From Epiperipatus broadwayi (Eukaryota > Onychophora > Udeonychophora > Euonychophora > Peripatidae): a DNA stretch of 64,000 bases. The stretch is taken from positions 2,890,903 to 2,954,902 of the forward strand of contig JAQFVV010012442.1 of the NCBI GenBank assembly GCA_028023455.1. The letters are read 5' to 3'. Made by a program: the position numbers and the translations under genes. This document shows positions 26,531-44,283 of the stretch, in pieces. Each line of letters starts with the position of its first letter. Positions within the stretch are counted from its first letter, which is position 1. Under the pieces are notes generated by a model. The model had not been told where the DNA came from, did no database searches, and saw nothing but the letters and a program-made list of their open reading frames with translations.

Positions 26531-26747
26531 AAGGCAAAGTAGAATTAAACACAGACATACATTTTCATAGATATTTTTCTACATTTCCTGTAATAATAAT
26601 GACTGTGAAGATTTAAATAACTCTCAATTTAAAATAAAATTTTATTATGAAATAACTATTTAAAAATGTATAATAAATATTATTATAATTCTGATTTGGA
26701 ATTTAATACCAAGCTTGTGTACATTATCTATATAAAAAAATTTTATT

Positions 26748-28428
26748 GGTAAAAGCCTGAAATCCAGGCACGGCCGCATGGGGCATTGTTTACGTGTCAA
26801 AACACATAAAAATGCTGTTTCGGTGGCCTTAGCCTTACAGGCTAATACCTCATTTACATATTGTATTAACCCATTGAGCTAGGCCACTTTACATGACATC
26901 ACACAATAATATTACTACCTGTTTTGTGCTTCAAAGCTATTTATGCATATTCATTCTTTTCATAGCTGATTACCGTATCGCTTGAGGGTGTTTAAATTTC
27001 AAGGCGGTACAACTTTTTCAAATCTCCTTAATAGAGTAATGTCATTTCGATTTAAAAAATGTTATTAATTATTAAGAATTGTCATATGGTCCCCACCCTT
27101 TTTGAAAAAATGGTTAATATGTAAAAAAATTGGCAAAGTGTATGTTCAAAGAGGCTTCGACAAAGCTCACATGATAAGTCACATTTCAGCATGGTGGGGA
27201 AAATATTCAAGACCACTAAAAGATCTGAGACGAACGTGCAATTTTGAAACTTTTCTTCAGATAAATTGCCGAGTACAGAAAGTGTGTGAGATTGTGGGTT
27301 TTTTTTTATTTTGTCAGGCACATGTAATGTCCACTTTTCATTACAGCAATAAAATCGAATAAATAATTTTAAAAAGTCCAAAGTTTGTGTCCCTTTTTTT
27401 TTATTTCATTCGAAATTGACAAGTATTTGGATTCAATTTTTTACAGTGGGATTAAAATAAATGATGACTTTCGTTGACTTTTTGTTAAGAATAACAAATT
27501 ACGAAATACACCCCACCCCAAAAGCAGTTTCTTGTAGAAGGCTAAAAAAAAAAGGTAATTCAAACGAAATAGAAATCAAAGTAAAAAGTGAGAAAAAGTT
27601 GTTTCAAAAAAAGAAAAAAAAGGTTAAATTCTTGACTTTTTGGTTACAATTTTTTTCCAAGTGTGGTGGGTGTTTGAAAACAATTTTTGAATCGGCAAAA
27701 ACACAAAAGTAAATTTGGATTTAACATTAAGAAAAACAATTACGTCAACCAAAAAGAAATCAAAGTTCAAAACAAGTCCCAAAGTTGATTCATCTTTTTT
27801 TCAGCAATGTTAAAATAATTGACTATTTTTGTTGCCTTTTTGTTAATAATAAACAGTATGAATTCCCCCCCTCCCTTACTCAAAAACTGTTTCTTGTAGT
27901 AACCAAAAAAGGCTAATTGAAACATAATCTAAATCAAAGTGATAACAAATTGTGTTTAAAAAAATGTAAAATTAATAATAATAATAATAAGAAAAACCAT
28001 TTAGTCAAAACAAAAAAAAAATCAATAAAAGAAAGGTAGAATTAAGTTCAAAACAAGTCACAAATAATTGTATTCTATTTTTTTGGCGTTGGGATTCAAA
28101 CAAATTTTTTTGATGTCGTGAAATGGTCCCAAGCATTCAAACGATAAAAAGAAAAAAGAATACAATTAGCAAAATTTGTTGAAAAAATATCAGGTTCCAA
28201 CAGAAAACCCACAAAAAGTAATGAAAATGAATATCAAAATTTGTTTAATAATAAAAAAATCATGTTGTAAATGAAATAAAAATTATTTGTTTAATCAATA
28301 TTAGAAAAAATAAAACCTTGTTGTATAAAAAAAGAAAAAAGTTGCGGCGGCCTGGTAATGTTATATTACATTGATTTTGTCTAGCATCAATGGTCCAAGC
28401 AGCTTTACCTGGATTTCAGGCTTTTACC
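26748..28428. mobile_element. DNA transposon, non-autonomous, 8-bp target duplication
   Basis: 1681 bp bounded by inverted ends GGTAAAAGCCTGAAATCC (23-bp match in total) and flanked by the direct repeat ATTTTATT (26740-26747 and 28429-28436). Inside are a GTGGCCT/AGGCCAC hairpin at about 26825-26885, and two diverged copies of a block with a C-rich run followed by CTTGTAG (27510-27700 and 27860-27960). Short frames at 27102-27712 show no transposase motif. Eight-bp duplications occur in hAT, P and Merlin superfamilies; the GG start and lack of CAG make hAT less likely, and Merlin is possible. Not classified. Confidence 0.75.
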
Positions 28429-28436
28429 ATTTTATT

Positions 28437-29330
28437 ATCTATTTTGAAATCTTTTTAATTAATTAAACTGATAAAAATTCCAAAAAGCACCTTTTAATTA
28501 AAAATGATTTGAAGAGAGTAAAAACATGTATGTAGATCACACCTTTGGTCAAATTCAAAAGGAGTAAAGTTGATTGAAATCAACTTTTTCCACTCACACT
28601 TTGATTAAAATTTCAAGTTTGTTTTCAAATAGACTAGACAGATTGAAAACAGACACTATGTTTTTACATCTGACCTGACATAAATTATAAAAAGACTGAT
28701 AAAAATATCAGTTAGTTTTGACTTACAGCTTTTTTAAGAGCTGACCAGAATAGTCTGGTTTTAATATTGTGAGAAGAAGGACAAATTGTCTAGCTGCAAT
28801 ATTTAGATAATACTTTTTTTTGAAAACAGTTCTTGTCTTATTTTTATTTGTGAAGCAATTAGCTAAGAGTTGGTTTAAATATTTGAGGATTAGTTAGCTA
28901 GAAGTTTGGCTGTAGTTTGTGGTACTGCTGAAAGTGGTTTTTTAGAGTTAGAGAATTAACATGAAATAATTGAAGGCATGACAGTAGATCCAGAAGCTGC
29001 TACCATTTTCCTTCACAGATTTGATTTACTTGAAGCTTGGTCATTTCTGAATCAATAGCATGAAAAATGAGGACATAATTTTTTGATGATCTGAAGCTTA
29101 GCAAATCTTAGTCAAAGTGGTACCAACTGCAGAACAAACTTTATCTGGACTATACTGATGATAAACCAGTAAATTCACCAAAAGAATTTATGAGTTGGAT
29201 GAATAATTAAGTACATGTATTCTGTGTCACAGATATGTACAGAGAATTACAGATAGTCATATATAAAATGGTGAGTGACTTTATATATAACAAAAATTTA
29301 AATAATTCACTTTAATATAACATTTTATAA
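28437..29330. other. No gene seen
   Basis: Mixed-composition spacer. No frame, RNA or transposon end was recognised. Confidence 0.5.
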
Positions 29331-29331
29331 T

Positions 29332-29334
<3 letters not shown>

Positions 29335-29370
<36 letters not shown>

Positions 29371-29742
29371 AATGTTATATATAAATATCAATATATATAT
29401 ATATATATATATATATATTGAAACAAATATTTTAAATAATTGATATAGTGAAAATGATATTTAAAATCTATATTTTTAATTTAAACGCTTCTAATTAATC
29501 AATCAACAATAATCCTTACAAAACTGATTTTGTTTATTTTTCAAAAGGAGAAAAAAAGGAAGCTATATCCAGGGAAATAAAACTTACCATAAAAATATGT
29601 GAATGTTATAATATATTTTCAACAAAGAATTTAATTGTGAAAATGTATATCTTAATACATTTATTATTATTATAAATTAAAATAGATAAATGTAGGTCTG
29701 CATATATAAATGCACACACACACACATATATATATATATATT
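29335..29742. repeat. (TA)n cluster
   Basis: TA tracts at about 29335-29362, 29391-29419 and a CA-to-TA compound tract at about 29713-29741. Confidence 0.9.
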
Positions 29743-29889
29743 AAAACTTTTTTGTATTTTACAAAACAATTCAAATATATTATGTAAATAAATTAATATA
29801 TTTCTCTGATATATGGTATAAATAATTCTTGCATAAAGTATTTGTATTATTAAAAATATGAATTAAAACATTCATCCATTTATTATTTT

Positions 29890-30830
29890 TTATGTAATAA
29901 GATAAATATGTTCAGAAATTTTACACATGTGCATGTATGTTGGCATATATCTGTGAACTGTATTGCAAATACCAATGTTGTCAAGTATAACACATATGTA
30001 AAATTTATTCACTATTTATAATTATTTTTATTAATTGTATGTTATAATTCATGCAACTGTGTGCATATATATGAAAAGCACCATATAAAACTAGAATTTT
30101 GTATGTTAATCAAAATCAGAAGCCTTAATTTTAATTGATAAGTAATGAGCCATAATACCATTTCTTATTGTTGTTAATAAACTTGTATTCAATTGTTAAA
30201 AATTGTCGTAAGTGATCATTTCTTGGCCACATACAGTAATAGAGCTTATGTTCTCTGAGCTAGATTTGTGCATAGGAATAGTATATGAATAGGGATTTAT
30301 ATTCAGTGCTTTTACACATACAGAGATGATCAATAATCTTTTTGGTTTGCACAAAATAGAATACTATTTAAATTCATGCACTACAACTGATTTTAGTTTA
30401 GTCTTATTAAAAATTTTAGTTTATAGTTGGCCATTATAGTAATGATATTTAGGTTGCCAGAGTATTGATGATGATTAGCATGTTTTAAATGAATCCCAGT
30501 ATTATTGTTTACATTTTATGGTTATATAATCTAATAGATTAGCATTTAATTGGTACATCCAAGTTATGTTTACAAAATTGAACCAAGCTGGCAAAGGCTC
30601 ATGGTCTACAATAGATCCATTTCTAATCCACTCACAAGAATGACTGTTGATTTATTATACTGATTTATTTTAACTGTTGACCATTCATGATGATGAATGT
30701 TTATTTTGAATAATACTTTTAATTACTTTTACTTTATAATGCTGCTTGACATGCAATGATGATTATAGTTGCTTTTCTGAGAAGTAGCAGGATGAGTTGT
30801 CAGAGATCTCTTGATCTCATGCTCCCCTTA
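29890..30830 (+). repeat. Old direct duplication, copy 1
   Basis: Aligns by eye with 34400-35130 in order and on the same strand. Shared landmarks are GAGCTAGATT, GTTTAT(A/T)GTTGGCCA, GAT(T/C)AGCATGTTTTA, AATCCA(C/T)TCACAA and TTCATGATGATGAATG. Divergence is high, so the duplication is old. No coding potential seen. Confidence 0.6.
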
Positions 30831-30949
30831 AATGCTTCTTAATTATATTAATTATATATACTTTTGTAAATTATTGATATTTCATTTTAAATTGACTGGT
30901 GTGATGATGATTTTCCCATCATTCCATGTTCACCCTATCTTTTTACCAT

Positions 30950-30951
<2 letters not shown>

Positions 30952-31046
<95 letters not shown>
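30952..31046. repeat. (TA)n microsatellite
   Basis: About 95 bp of pure TA. Long tyrosine-isoleucine frames across it are artefacts. Confidence 0.97.
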
Positions 31047-31048
<2 letters not shown>

Positions 31049-31398
31049 GCTGAACTAGCATGCTTCAGTTGTAAATCATCTTTTTCACATGAAAATGGTC
31101 ACATGAATCGGTTGTATAAGTAAAACTGAATGATTAAAATTGGCTTTAAAGTCTGAGTTTAAATTTTTTCAAATTATATATAGCTTAAGTATATAAACCA
31201 TAATTGTGTTTAAACATTATGAAAAAGTATTATCTATCAGCTGTTACTAAGAAAACCTTAAATAGGCAACAAAAATAATCACAAAAAGCAATTATTTGTA
31301 TGGTGATATACCTATACACCAAAAATAGCATTAACATCACACAATCACCTCCTCTCATGCTTGTGTACAACTGTTGTTAAAACCGGCAAAACTCACTA

Positions 31399-32349
31399 CA
31401 CCTGGGTCTTGTTTTACGCGATAGATAGGTTCCTCAGAAAACATGCGCAAATGAAATCATGCAAAAATAGATGTAACTTACGTTGAAAAAGGGGGAACAT
31501 GAACTGTGATTTTTAAAAGCAAAACACCAATGTAAAATCACTTTAAAATTCGCTTGCAAAAAAAATAAGAAAATAATATATGACTAATAAAAAATTTCAA
31601 ATTTTAAAAAAATTGATACAAGACAAACTTATTTTAACTATAATATGTAATTTTATTCAAAACAATATATTTTTATGCATAATTTACAGTACAGTAATTT
31701 ACATTTTTTATACATGTTTTAATTATTATCGATAAACAGGTTCGTTTGCAAACTGGTAAAAAATCAGATTCTTTACAAGAGGAAATACAACTAGCGCCAA
31801 CTTCACTCTCATGTAGTGTTAATGATTTTCTGGTGACAACGTAATTAGTAATTAATCTTTGAGATGATGATTTTATTAATTGTTTATAAAGCTTGCGATA
31901 TCCAGACATACAACCATTTAGCTCTCGTTGAAATTTAAGAGCACGTTAATGATTAGTGTCATTAATAAGAAAATAATAATTGATTATGTTCTTTTTTAAA
32001 AGGCAAAAACAGAATGTGATTTAAAATGCAAAATTAACATGCACAATATTTGAACCAATTTACATTATAATCTTGTAAAATTTAATGTGTATATACATAA
32101 AATGTGGAAATCATAATTTTAATTTCATTATTGCATAAAATCTTACTATTATAAAGCACTGAAAATATTGAAATTACTAAGATGAAAGTTAAATTCCAAT
32201 AATGTGCTATTACTTTCAATATGATCTAAGTGTGCAAAATTTATTATTTAAAGTATTAGGGCATTATCAGAGTTCAAGTTCCAAGGAAACATGAATCACA
32301 TAACTTCAAAATTGCGTTAAATAAGTCTGTGTAAAAAGAGACCCAGGTG
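31399..32349. mobile_element. Mariner-like non-autonomous DNA element, copy 2 (nested)
   Basis: 951 bp between TA dinucleotides (31397-31398 and 32350-32351), with the same CACCTGGGT ends and internal blocks as 3993-5175. It sits inside a family C repeat. The neighbouring unit at about 32789-32815 shows the uninterrupted site, GGCAAAACTCACTTTATATATTGCC in shortened form GGCAAAACTCACT then TATTGCC. A minus-strand frame (31673-31909) is related to that in copy 1 (S-S-S-Q-R-L-I-T-N-Y and H-E-S-E-V-G-A-S-C are shared) but its role is unknown. Confidence 0.8.
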
Positions 32350-32436
32350 TATATTTATTGCCACACACAGCAAGCTAGAATAATCAATGGATGCCAGAAG
32401 GCTTGTGCATAAAATCCCCATCTAGTGCCTACTCAG

Positions 32437-32491
32437 CCAATATTCCCAGACTAGTTTCTGGCTTACAGACTTTGTCAGTGAAGAGCCTTGG
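32437..32491 (-). ncRNA. Hammerhead-like motif, family C, decayed
   Basis: Outer stem I CCAA/UUGG and inner pairs beside the core, GAA, palindromic ACUAGU stem III and C at the cleavage position are visible. The core box is CUGACAA, so the essential G8 is replaced by A, and stem II is weak. Confidence 0.45.
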
Positions 32492-33464
32492 ATCTGAGAG
32501 CACTGCATCTAGATCTTAGGATCTAATGCAACCCTCCAGCAACCACCTTTTATCTCCATTTATCTACAAAACTGAGTCAAACTGAAAACACCTTAATGTT
32601 TTCAATCCAAGCTCATTAGCTTATATAGTCATATGGGTCTCAACCCAGTTCTGTACCCATATATTTTGGTGTCTTTGGTTTTTAATAACCATAGCTACCA
32701 CTATCCTATTAGGCAGGATTGGTTTTAAGCCAATATACATCACGTGACTACCTCCTCTTATGCTTGTGTATAACTGTTGTTAAAATAGGCAAAACTCACT
32801 TTATATATTGCCACACACAGCAAGCTAGAGTAATCAATGGATGCCAGAAGGCTTGTGCATAAACCCGTAAAACAGAAACTAGTCTGGGGATATTGGATGA
32901 GTAGTCACTAGAAGGGGATTTTATGCACAAGCCTTCTGGTGTCCATTGATTACTTTAGCTTGTTGTGTGTGATAATATATATATATATATATATAGTGAG
33001 TTTTGCCTGTTTTACAAAACTTGTTATGTGTGATAATATATATATATATATATATAGTGAGTTTTGCCTGTTTTCACAACAGTTATACACAAGAAAAGAG
33101 GAGGTGGTCATGTGATGTTTGTTGGCTTAAAACCAGTCCTGCCTAATAGGATAGTGGTAGCTATGGTTATTCAAAACTAAATACATCAAAATGTATGGGT
33201 ACTAAACTGGGTTCAGACTCACTTGACTGTATAAGCTAATGGGCTTGGATTAAAAACATTAAGTTGTTTTCAGTTTAAAACTAATAGTTTTCTAGGTACT
33301 AAAGTGGGTTCAGACTCACATGATTATATAAGCTAAAGAGCTTGGATTGAAAACATTAAGGTGTTGTTAGTTTAAGACTCATAGTTTTGTAGTTAAATGG
33401 CGATAAAAAGTGGTTGCTGGAGGGTTGCATTAGATCCTAAGATCTAGATGCAGTGCTCTCAGAC

Positions 33465-33519
33465 CCAAGGCTCCTCACTGATGAAGTCCATAATCCAGAA
33501 ACTAGTCTGGGGATATTGG
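33465..33519 (+). ncRNA. Hammerhead ribozyme candidate, family C
   Basis: Stem I pairs UCCUCA (33472-33477) with UGGGGA (33508-33513), then a loop, then CCAA/UUGG. CUGAUGA is at 33478-33484, GAA at 33498-33500, stem III is the palindrome ACUAGU (33501-33506) and C17 is at 33507. All catalytic bases are canonical. The 13-nt stem II region does not form a good helix here, so the copy may be impaired. Confidence 0.55.
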
Positions 33520-33639
33520 AAGAGTAGGCACTATATGGGGATTTTATGCACAAGCCTTCTGGCATCTATTGATTAATCTATCTTACTGTGTGTGGCAATA
33601 TACATAGTGAGTTTTGCCTGCTTTAAAAATAGCATATAA

Positions 33640-36600
33640 GTTAAGTAAAATCTTTATTCAGTATAACATCAGAACAACTTTCCAGAACCATATCATACTA
33701 CAAGGAATTTTAACATTTACAAAGCTTAAAATTGAAATGCTGAAAAGAAAAAAAAAATACCATATAAATGTGAATAAGGTATGTTAGTGAGATAAGTCAT
33801 CCATCAAAAACTTCTTGCAAGAACATCAACTGATGATTAGAAAAGAGAAAAAAGATGTGTCTAAAGTAGCAGAGTATGTATGTACCAATGAATATATGTT
33901 CAATTGGGAAAAGAGAAAAATATTGGCCAGAGAAAGCACAAAAAAAATAAAAATAAAGAAGCTGCTTACATTGTATTTTAGTTACAGTTAAAATAATAAT
34001 TAAAAATATTATAAAAGTAATAATTGATAGTATTGAATAATTTCATTTATGTAATATTTTCTTGTAAAGCATGTTTTTTTCTAAACCATTTTTTTTTTTA
34101 ATTTAACTTTTCTCTCCAAACATATATAATTTTTTTTTAGAAAATTTAACTTTATTAAATTTAACATTTTTTGACATATTTATGTTTTCTTCCAAGACTT
34201 AACAAACAGGTTGAATTAGCCAAGTTAAAGTTTATTACCCCTGATTAGAGAATGATTGCTTTCTCTTGTTTGTTGTTTACACAAATAACTGAATGATGGC
34301 AAATATAATTAATTTCATGATTAGAACCAACTGGTTAATTATAATTTTTATAAAACTATAATTTTTATGATAAAATAAATCTTTAAATGTTCATATTATC
34401 ATGTCTGTTTTCAATTTTTGTTTATTGTTAATCAGTTAGTTATTAAATAATTGCTTACAAAACTAATCTATAGTTAAGGTCTTTATTTCTCTAGCTATTT
34501 GTTACATAAAGTGGCCATGTGTGACTTGATATTTATATCATTTACATTTTAGACATTTTAAAATTATCCTAGTAAGTATATTTAATTATAGTAGAGTAAA
34601 TGTATGACCTATTTTAAGTTATTTAGAATAAGCTGTTTTATTTATCTTTTGATCACAGTAACAGTTGTTAGAGTTCTTTCTTCCTGAGCTAGATTAAAGT
34701 AAAACAATTAGTTGTATAGATGATAGGGATGTATTGGTGTATTGAATATTCAAATAACAATTCTGGATAGTGCCACACTGTTAATATCTGGGCACTACAT
34801 TTTTATTTTTGAAGAGAAATTATGTTTATTGTTGGCCAGTACATTAATTGTACTTTCTGACCAAAGCTTTAATTATGATCAGCATGTTTTATTATCTAGC
34901 TTTATTTTTTATTATGATTAATGGATTAACACTTAAATATGCATGTGCTTAGTTTTGTATTGTATTTGTGTACTATGTATGACAATGACTAGATAATTAG
35001 CCTATCTATATTGGAACCATTGCCAATCCATTCACAATCTTGATTGTTGAATTTTTATTTTTGATTGTTCATGATGATGAATGATTTGATTACTTTTGTT
35101 TAATGCTGGTTGTAATTAAACTTAGTTTTATTTCTTGCTAATCTCTTATGCTTATTCCTTTCATATTTAATTGTGCATATTAAGTATGGAAAAGATGATG
35201 TTTTCCTATCTTCTAGTAATTCAGTTCTTTGTGTACCATTACAAATGTCTACTCAATGTTGGAACTATATAACACTTTATTACTCTTATCATTTCTATTA
35301 TTACAAATTGTGATCTAACTATGAGCTGATTAGTGACAACATAACTTGATTATCAGAATTACCCTGAAAAACCAAACTCTATATTTCAATGCAGAATTAA
35401 TTTGAAAATACATTACTGTAAAATATAACAGGAATATAGATGATGATTAAATGATATTTTGATGATAAAATTATAAAAATATTGATATTAATGTATATTT
35501 TAGGAGATCATATTTAAAGTTAAACATAAAATTTAAGAATTATATTTAGTGATTAATTGAATTTTTACTATTGGAATTTATTTAGATGCACTTTAAATTT
35601 TGATGATGATGGAGGATTGTGCCATTGTATTGCAATTCTAAGGAGTGTTCTATTTCAGACATTGTTTTAATCAACTTTATGAATTTGATATTTACTATTG
35701 TTTATCATGGTCCAGGTATCACAATCCTGTTATGATCTCTAGCCTCTTTCCCAAGGAAAGAAATAAAATGTAGATGTGTATTTACCAGATCCTAAAAGTC
35801 AAATGAGTAAGGTTTCGCAAAGATTTTGTATTGCTATTTTTATATTTGATTGTGTTTAGCTTGTAGTGTCGAAAATAAGTTAAGCCTTTTGGTATTCATT
35901 CTAAATTCCGTACTTAAAGCCCAGTGATTGTATTTTCTATTTATCCCAGGATTTCAGGTCATTTTGCATTATTTTGCTGTCAGAATCTCATCAGATCTCT
36001 GAGAAAAACAGTTTGTGATATGAAATTATTGTACATGCATACTTAAAATAAAAATAAATAATAAAAATATTTGTGAATTGAATATTAGTTACACAGATAT
36101 GATCAGGAGAGAAATGAAGAATAAAACAGGAGAAATAGATTAAACAAATCAGGTACTGAGACTATAACATTTAAAAAAAGGCAGATTAAGAGTAATATTA
36201 GGAATAGTATTTTGTTCAATAAGAAGAAAGATTTTATGTACAGGGAAGGGTTATTAAATTAATTTTATGAGATATTTTAAAAAAAATCATATTTGCATTT
36301 TCTGTGTAAAAATAAATTATCTCAGTGTTTTTTAAAGATTAAAAGTTATAATAGACCTATATACTGACAAAAATCAAACTAAAAGATGTAGAAAAAGTAT
36401 AATCAAGAAAAAATCAGCATTCAAGTGATATTCACCATATAGAGATACCATGTCCATGTTAACCCATTGATTAAAAATGCTGAAAGAAATAAACTAAGTA
36501 TGCTTAATAAAATATAAAAAAGCAAACAAAAAACAAAATAAAGAAGAAAGATAAAATAAAAAAGATGAACAAATAATCTTTTTTTATGATAAATGCTACA

Positions 36601-36730
36601 ATAAAAGACATTCAAACAATCTTTATCTAGGATTGTTCCCATTCCCATACCAGTTTCAAGCTATGGCTCTCTTCAATGAGGAGATAGGACATCACATTCA
36701 AAAAACCAATTCAACTAAGCATTTATCTAC
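33640..36730. other. AT-rich spacer with old duplication copy 2
   Basis: 34400-35130 is the second copy of the direct duplication described at 29890-30830. Nothing else in this stretch was recognised as a gene or mobile element. Frames at 36421-36866 are short and overlap on both strands without family features. Confidence 0.5.
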
Positions 36731-36732
36731 TA

Positions 36733-39627
36733 AAATTAGTTATAAAATGCAAAAACAACAGCACAAAAATGGCAGGAATTTGTTAAAAAGAATCACTCTC
36801 AGTTATCTAACTAACAGATGTAATAATAATTCAAACCTTAATAACAGACTAATAGATATTAAGTAATCAATGCTCATATTAATCTATAATTATTACAGCT
36901 TTCGCTGTGAATTTTATTACATAATATAATCACTAGCATCATTAGAGTTTAAATTCAGTTAATATGTTACTCTACTACATCGCACATATATAAAATCAAC
37001 AAAATAGAAATTAAATAATCAGAATAGAAAATAGAATTTCAAAATAATTAAAAGAGATTACCAATTTCCCTCGAGAGTGAGTTGATCATTCAGGATGTCG
37101 TTGAATTTTTTCATCCTTGCAAAATGAAACTTGGGCATTCTAGAAAAAATATGGGATTTATATATTACATTTTCCCCATCTATTGATCGCGTTTTCTTTC
37201 ACTTAAAGTTTGTTATTTTTAAAATAACTTACGCACAATTTTGAAATGTAGATAGAAACTGCAAAAATAGCATAAACATTTTTGGTACTATTTCTACCAT
37301 AAAGAAATTTCCAGAATTCGGGTCATGTGATATATTGGTGTTACTTTTGCCCCTGAGAAATCAATAAGTGTATTTTTTTTAGAAAGTGAAAAGTATTTTT
37401 TTTAATAAAGGAAAATAATACATTTTTTCATTTTAAATTATAAGTCAATAATATTAACAAATTAAAAATCCTCTCCTTTTCAAAAACTTCAATATTGAGC
37501 ATATATTTATGTAATACAAAACTCCGTTTCATCTGTTTTTATCTTCTTATAGTCATTTTTGGAGTTTTGTATTATATAAATATGTTCAGTATTGATATAA
37601 GAAAATAAAGTTTTTGAAAAGAAAAAGAAGAAGGAGTTTTAATTTGTGGATATTTTTGGAGAACATATATATTTTGAAAAAAAAAGTGATTGTACATTTG
37701 CTGTATTATAATATATGATAATAAATCAAATAATTTAGATATATATATGCATTTTTTTCGAAATATTAATCAATTAAGCTTTCTGGGTATTTTTGGGACG
37801 GCTTCCTTCGTTATTACTTTTTAGTTGGCTTTGGGATGAAAGAAAGTAAAACGAAAACATTACTGTTATATTTAGTTTGTACTTTAATGAAGACAATACC
37901 TAACCCTAAGATTTTTAATACTTTTTATTTATTGTTTGAAATGTGGCAACTCAAAAAGTTTGAATAAAAACTGTTGTACACATTACATTACATAAGTTTT
38001 AAAGTTTATATAGCTTTCTATGGACACACACGCTCAGCCCTCCAATGCCTCCCTGACAACATGGCGAATTTATGTGGCAGCACCACCACAAAGGGGAGGA
38101 CTTGTTCAGAGCCATGCTTGCCGAGATGGTCATTCCAAGATTTTCGATAGTTTAACTTGAATTTTTATTTTTTTATTTGTTTATTTATTATTGATTATAA
38201 ATAAACACATAACCTAAAGAAATCACTAGTCTTTTGCCTTCATTTGTTTGCATGTCAAATTTTGATTATAGGTCTGTTTATTAGTTATTTTGTTTTAATT
38301 CTTATTTGTTGTGTGCATGTGTGGCCATAAAAAGCTGTACAAACTTTAAAACTTATGGAACAAAATGTGTACAGCAGTTTTTATTCGAATTTTTGAAATG
38401 CCACATTTCAAACAATAAATAAAAAGTATTACATCTTACGGTTAGATTTTGTCTTCATTAAAGTACAAACAGTAATGTTTTCATTTTTACTTCCTTCCCT
38501 CCCAAAGCCAAATAAAAAGTAATAATGGAGAAAGCCCTTCCCAAAAACACACAGGAAGCTTAATGGATTAATATTTTGAGAAAATGCATATATATCTAAA
38601 TTATTCGATTTATTATCATATATTATAATACAGCAAATGTACAATCATTTTTTTTTCAAAATATATATGTTCTCCAAAAATATCCACAAATTAAAACTCC
38701 TTCTCTTTTTTCTTTTCAAAAACTTTATTTTCTTATAGTAATACTGAACATATTTATATAATACAAAACTCCAAAAATGACTGTAAGAAGATAAAAAAAG
38801 TTGAAACGGAGTTTTCTATTACATAAATATATGCTCAGTATTGATAAAAGAAAATAAAGTTTTTGAAAAGGAGAAGAATTTTTAATTTGTTAATATTATT
38901 GACTTATAATTTAAAATGAGAAAATATATTAATTTCCTTTTTTAAAAAAAATACTTTCACTTTCTACAAAAAATACACTTGATGATTTCTCAGCGGCAAA
39001 ACTTATAACACCAATATGTCATGTGACCCGAGTTGTGGAAATTTCTTTATAGTAGAAATAGTACCAAAAATGTCTATGTTAATTTTGCAGTTTATGTCTA
39101 CATTTCAAAAGTTTATGTAAGTTATTTTAAAAATAACCAACTTTAAGTGAAAGAAAACGCGATCAATAGATGGAAAAAAATGTAATATATAAATCACTAA
39201 AGGAGAGATCTAGAATGCCCAAGTTTCATTTTGAAAGGATGAAAAAATTCAAGGAACTCTTAAATGATCAACTCACTTTCGAAAAAAAATTGGTAATCTA
39301 TTTTAATTATTTTGAAATTTTATTTTCTATTCTGATTATTTCACTTCTATTTTGTTGATTTTATATATGTGTGATGTATTAGAGTAACATATTAACTGAA
39401 TTTAAACTCTAATGACACTATTGACTATGTTCTGTAATAAAATTCAGAGTGAAGGTTGTAATAATTATAGGTTAATACGAACATTGATTACTTAATATGT
39501 ATTAGTCTGTTATTAATGTTTGAATTATTATTATATCTGTTATTTAGAAAACTGAGAGTGATTTTTTTAAAACAAATTTCCTGCCATTTTTCACGCTGTT
39601 GTTTTTGCATTTTATAACTACTTTTAT
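36733..39627. mobile_element. Fold-back element with ~1.3-kb inverted arms
   Basis: Left arm about 36733-38031 and right arm about 38313-39627 are reverse complements with scattered differences. They span a ~280-bp unique core that is less AT-rich (38032-38312). Each arm also contains its own smaller palindrome (37490-37600 and its mirror at about 38740-38850) built around AATACAAAACTCC. Outer ends read TAGTTATAAAATGCAAAAAC. I found no target duplication and no transposase. It may be a long-TIR DNA transposon or a large segmental palindrome. Confidence 0.75.

Positions 39628-44283
<4,656 letters not shown>

Larger units (their letters stand above)
31320..33640. repeat. Array of ~450-bp hammerhead-carrying repeats (family C)
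   Basis: A unit of about 450 bp (TTGCCACACACAGCAAGC at 32358 and again at 32808) present as direct minus-oriented copies up to about 32860, then inverted plus-oriented copies to 33640. Each unit includes a GCCAGAAGGCTTGTGCAT block, an ACTAGTCTGGGG hammerhead segment, and AGGCAAAACTCACT at its edge. The plus-strand unit at 33057-33605 has an internal ~95-bp tandem duplication (about 33198-33290 and 33296-33390). The first unit is split by a mariner-like insertion at 31399-32349. No coding frame exists. This resembles retrozyme or PLE-terminal arrays. Confidence 0.75.
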
